Source of the DNA: Chloroflexota bacterium
GTDB lineage: Bacteria > Chloroflexota > Anaerolineae > B4-G1 > SLSP01
Reading direction: 5' to 3'
Length of the DNA: 7,358 bases
NCBI GenBank assembly: GCA_012798275.1
Contig: JAAZNO010000041.1
Span: forward strand, 1 to 7,358
Within the stretch, counting starts at the first letter, position 1; each line of letters starts with the position of its first letter. This document shows, piece by piece, positions 5,346 through 7,358 of the stretch. The notes under the pieces are model-generated. The model was not told where the DNA came from and ran no database searches. It saw only the letters and a program-made list of their open reading frames with translations. Position numbers and translations under genes: made by a program.

Positions 5346-7184
5346 TCATGACGAAGACGTCAATCCGTTGCGGTCGAGGAACTGCCGCTCGTAGAGATCG
5401 CGGTAGATGCCGCCGCGGGCGAGCAGTTCCGCGTGGGTGCCGCGTTCGACGATCCGTCCTTCATCCAGGACGCAGATGAGATCGGCGTGGGTGACAGTGC
5501 TCAGCCGGTGCGCGATGACGATGGCGGTGCGCCCCTGGAGCAGCCGCGTCAGCGCCTCCTGGATCAAGGCCTCGGTGACGGTGTCCACGCTGGCGGTGGC
5601 CTCGTCCAGGATGAGGATGCGCGGGTCGGCGAGGATGGCGCGGGCGATGCACAGCAATTGCCGTTGTCCCAGCGAGAGGTTGATGCCGCCTTCCACGATG
5701 CGGGTGGCGTAGCCCTCTGGCAGTGCATGGATGAACTCGTGGGCGTTGGCGGCCTGCGCCGCGGCCATCACGGCCGCGTCGCTGGCGTCTGGATAGCCAA
5801 AGCGGATGTTTTCGGCGATAGTTCCCGCGAAGAGGAAGGGGTCTTGCGGCACGAGCCCCATTTGCCGTCGCAAGGAGGCCTGGTTGACCGTGCGGACGTC
5901 AATCCCGTCAATGCGCACGCTTCCCTCCGTGACTTCATAGAAACGGGCGATGAGGTTGGCGATGGAGGTTTTTCCCGCGCCGGTGGGGCCGACCAGGGCG
6001 ATGGTTTGACCGGCGGCGATCTGCAAATTCACGTCGTGGAGTACGGTGTGAGTGCCCTGATAGGCAAAGGAGACATGGTCGAGGACGATGTCGCCCCGAA
6101 TGGGCGGCATGTCCGGCGCGCCGGGGGCGTCTTGCACATCGGGAACGGTGTCGAGCAGTTCGAGCACGCGCTCGCCGCCGGCGATGGCCGTCTGGAAGGT
6201 GTTGTAGAGCTGGCTGAGCTCCTGGATCGGCTGGAAGAAACGCCCCACGTAGGAGATGAAGGCGACGACGACCCCCAGCGTTAGCGTTCCCGCCGCGACG
6301 CCGTGCCCGCCAAACCAGAGGACGATGGCGGTCGCCAAAATGCTGAGGAATTCCACCCCCGGCAGGAAGGTCAGCGAGAGCGACATGGCCTTGACGAAGG
6401 CATCGCGGTTGGCGCGGTTGACCTTGTCGAAACGCTCGGCGGAAGCGCTTTCCTGGGCGAACGCCTGGATCACGCGCATTCCGGAGAGATCCTCCGCCAG
6501 ATCGCCGACGACGGCGGCAGTGCTGGAGCGGGTCTGGCGGAAGGCGACGCGCGCGCGGCGGGAGAACCACAGCGTCATCAACAGCATCAGCGGCAGGACG
6601 CTGAAGGCGTAGAGCGCCAGCTGCGGGCTCATTGAGAGCATGACCCCGACGATGCCGCCAAGCAACAGCATGTCCCCCATGAGGGTGATGAGCCCTTCAG
6701 AGAGCAGCTCGTTGATCACGCCGACGTCGCTCATCACGCGGGAGATTGTCACCCCGGCGATGTGCGTGTCGTGATAGCCCAGCGACAGCCGCTGCAGATG
6801 TTCGAAGAGCTGATTGCGCAGGGTCATGAGGACGCGCTGTCCCACCCACGTGAGCAAATACTGTTGCGCGGACGAGGTCACATAGATGCCGACGAGCGCT
6901 CCGCTCAACACCAGGGCCATGCGGTTCAGCCCGTGCAAATCTCCCTGGGTGATATACTGGTCAATGATGATTTTGGTCAGGTAGGGGATGAGCAGGGTCA
7001 GCGCGGTAGCGATCACCATCATGACGAAAGCGCCGGCCATCTGTCGCGCGTAGGGGCGCAGATAGCCGAGGAGGCGTCGCACGATGCGGTTGTCGAAGAC
7101 CCGCCCGGTTCCATCACCCTCGCCGTGGCTTTCCAGCGCGCCGCGGGGACCCATGTTCAATCCGCCGCCGAAACTAAAGCTCAT
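5346..7184 (-). CDS. ABC exporter half-transporter (fused membrane and ATPase domains)
   Basis: This is a 612-residue exporter of the MsbA/LmrA/Sav1866 type, with one six-helix membrane domain (about residues 45-335) and one C-terminal ATPase domain (about 365-600). The ATPase motifs are complete: Walker A GPTGAGKT at 399-406, Q-loop Gln447 in VPQDPFLFAGTI, signature LSLGQ at 503-507, Walker B ILILDEAT with Glu528, D-loop SVD, and switch His559. The catalytic Glu and His are intact, so a homodimer would have two working sites. The Leu in place of the first Gly of the LSGGQ signature is a common variant. A Gly-rich N-terminal head (SFGGGLNMGPRG) and a short linker precede helix 1. The start is an ATG at 7184 with GAGGTGA 6 nt upstream. 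Substrate cannot be read from the sequence: drug, lipid or peptide export are all possible. The following VIT gene is separated by 159 bases with a repeat element, so it may belong to another transcript. A partner half-transporter could lie beyond the right edge but is not seen here. Confidence 0.95.
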   Translation of the reverse strand: MSFSFGGGLNMGPRGALESHGEGDGTGRVFDNRIVRRLLGYLRPYARQMAGAFVMMVIATALTLLIPYLTKIIIDQYITQGDLHGLNRMALVLSGALVGIYVTSSAQQYLLTWVGQRVLMTLRNQLFEHLQRLSLGYHDTHIAGVTISRVMSDVGVINELLSEGLITLMGDMLLLGGIVGVMLSMSPQLALYAFSVLPLMLLMTLWFSRRARVAFRQTRSSTAAVVGDLAEDLSGMRVIQAFAQESASAERFDKVNRANRDAFVKAMSLSLTFLPGVEFLSILATAIVLWFGGHGVAAGTLTLGVVVAFISYVGRFFQPIQELSQLYNTFQTAIAGGERVLELLDTVPDVQDAPGAPDMPPIRGDIVLDHVSFAYQGTHTVLHDVNLQIAAGQTIALVGPTGAGKTSIANLIARFYEVTEGSVRIDGIDVRTVNQASLRRQMGLVPQDPFLFAGTIAENIRFGYPDASDAAVMAAAQAANAHEFIHALPEGYATRIVEGGINLSLGQRQLLCIARAILADPRILILDEATASVDTVTEALIQEALTRLLQGRTAIVIAHRLSTVTHADLICVLDEGRIVERGTHAELLARGGIYRDLYERQFLDRNGLTSSS

Positions 7185-7236
7185 GGGACGTCACCTCGTG
7201 GGGTGGGGTAGGGTTGCGACGGCCGTGTTGTTTCAT
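7174..7236 (-). CDS. Candidate short leader ORF overlapping the ABC exporter start
   Basis: This 20-codon ORF begins at an ATG at 7236 with a near-consensus GGAGG 6 nt upstream. It ends with TAG at 7174-7176, 11 bases inside the exporter gene in another frame. The peptide starts MKQHGRR, contains NPTPPH, and ends in SHEL. The layout would allow translational coupling or a leader-peptide control of the exporter. The same frame stays open upstream to an ATG at 7326 (50 codons in all, with a GGGGAG close before it), so a 50-residue small protein is the alternative. No homology is recognised. Codon third positions are mixed rather than strongly GC-rich, which argues against a long-conserved gene. 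It may be chance. Confidence 0.3.
   Translation of the reverse strand: MKQHGRRNPTPPHEVTSHEL
7191..7197 (-). promoter_or_regulatory. Shine-Dalgarno of the ABC exporter
   Basis: The minus strand reads GAGGTGA, 6 nt before the ATG at 7184. It supports that start over the internal ATG at residue 11. It lies inside the candidate short ORF 7174-7236, so ribosomes translating that ORF would pass over it. Confidence 0.8.
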
Positions 7237-7240
7237 TGGG

Positions 7241-7247
7241 TACCTCC
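7241..7247 (-). promoter_or_regulatory. Strong Shine-Dalgarno-like site upstream of the short ORF
   Basis: The minus strand reads GGAGGTA; the GGAGG core stands 6 nt before an ATG at 7236. It is the main evidence that the short ORF ahead of the exporter could be translated. Confidence 0.5.
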
Positions 7248-7336
7248 ATTGGCGGACAGAGTGCATGCCTGTTGTGTTTTGGAAAGCAACCAGGGGGCGG
7301 TCAGATGCTCTCTCTGGCGCCTGCATTTTCTCCCCG

Positions 7337-7352
7337 TCATCTCCTCATCTCC
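7337..7352. repeat. Two tandem copies of an 8-mer in a purine-rich tract
   Basis: TCATCTCC occurs twice back to back on the plus strand (GGAGATGA on the minus strand), within a tract that is almost pure purine on the minus strand and runs to the window edge. With only two copies visible it may be part of a longer repeat cut by the edge, or chance. Confidence 0.35.
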
Positions 7353-7358
7353 CCTGCC

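Noticed and set aside
7201..7358. Promoter ahead of the exporter (TTGCTT with a poor -10 region near 7260-7290)
   Set aside because: Only the -35-like hexamer is passable; no credible -10 at 17 nt, so it cannot be told from chance.

Overview
The window is a GC-rich bacterial segment. All five recognisable full-size genes lie on the minus strand, so the transcript order runs from high to low coordinates: ABC exporter (5346-7184), VIT/CCC1-family metal transporter (4434-5186), MgtA-type P-type ATPase (1887-4421), multipass protein with the lysylphosphatidylglycerol-synthase membrane domain (782-1831), and a class II histone-deacetylase-family amidohydrolase cut by the left edge (1-771). Coding density is high. 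I saw no tRNA, rRNA, CRISPR, transposase or phage gene. The host is bacterial (Shine-Dalgarno sites, operon-like packing). The protein flavour and a heptanucleotide repeat cluster would fit a Chloroflexota-like or cyanobacterium-like genome, but that is an inference without a database search.

Right part (5346-7358): a half-size ABC exporter with a strong ribosome binding site. The 174 bases upstream hold no long gene. They do contain a short ORF with a near-consensus ribosome binding site whose stop codon lies inside the start of the exporter gene, which is a possible leader or coupling peptide.

Middle (5187-5345): a 159-base spacer carrying the most unusual structure of the window. Four tandem 7-mers of the form GWGAGNN are followed by an 11-base centre and then four 7-mers of the inverse form NNCTCAC. 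The arms share a perfect 12-bp inverted repeat, and the transcribed hairpin would end 8 nt before the Shine-Dalgarno of the VIT gene.

Left part (1-5186): four closely spaced genes that could be one transcription unit (gaps of about 12, 55 and 10 bases). VIT proteins move Fe2+/Mn2+ out of the cytosol, and P3B ATPases bring Mg2+ in, so this pair looks like a divalent-metal balance module. The ATPase carries Gln where MgtA has the Glu of the membrane helix 4 Pro-Glu motif, and its helix 6 differs too, so its ion may not be Mg2+. The last gene is closest in memory to acetylpolyamine amidohydrolases, but it lacks the three glutamates linked to polyamine preference there, so its substrate is open. 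No promoter or intrinsic terminator could be called with confidence.
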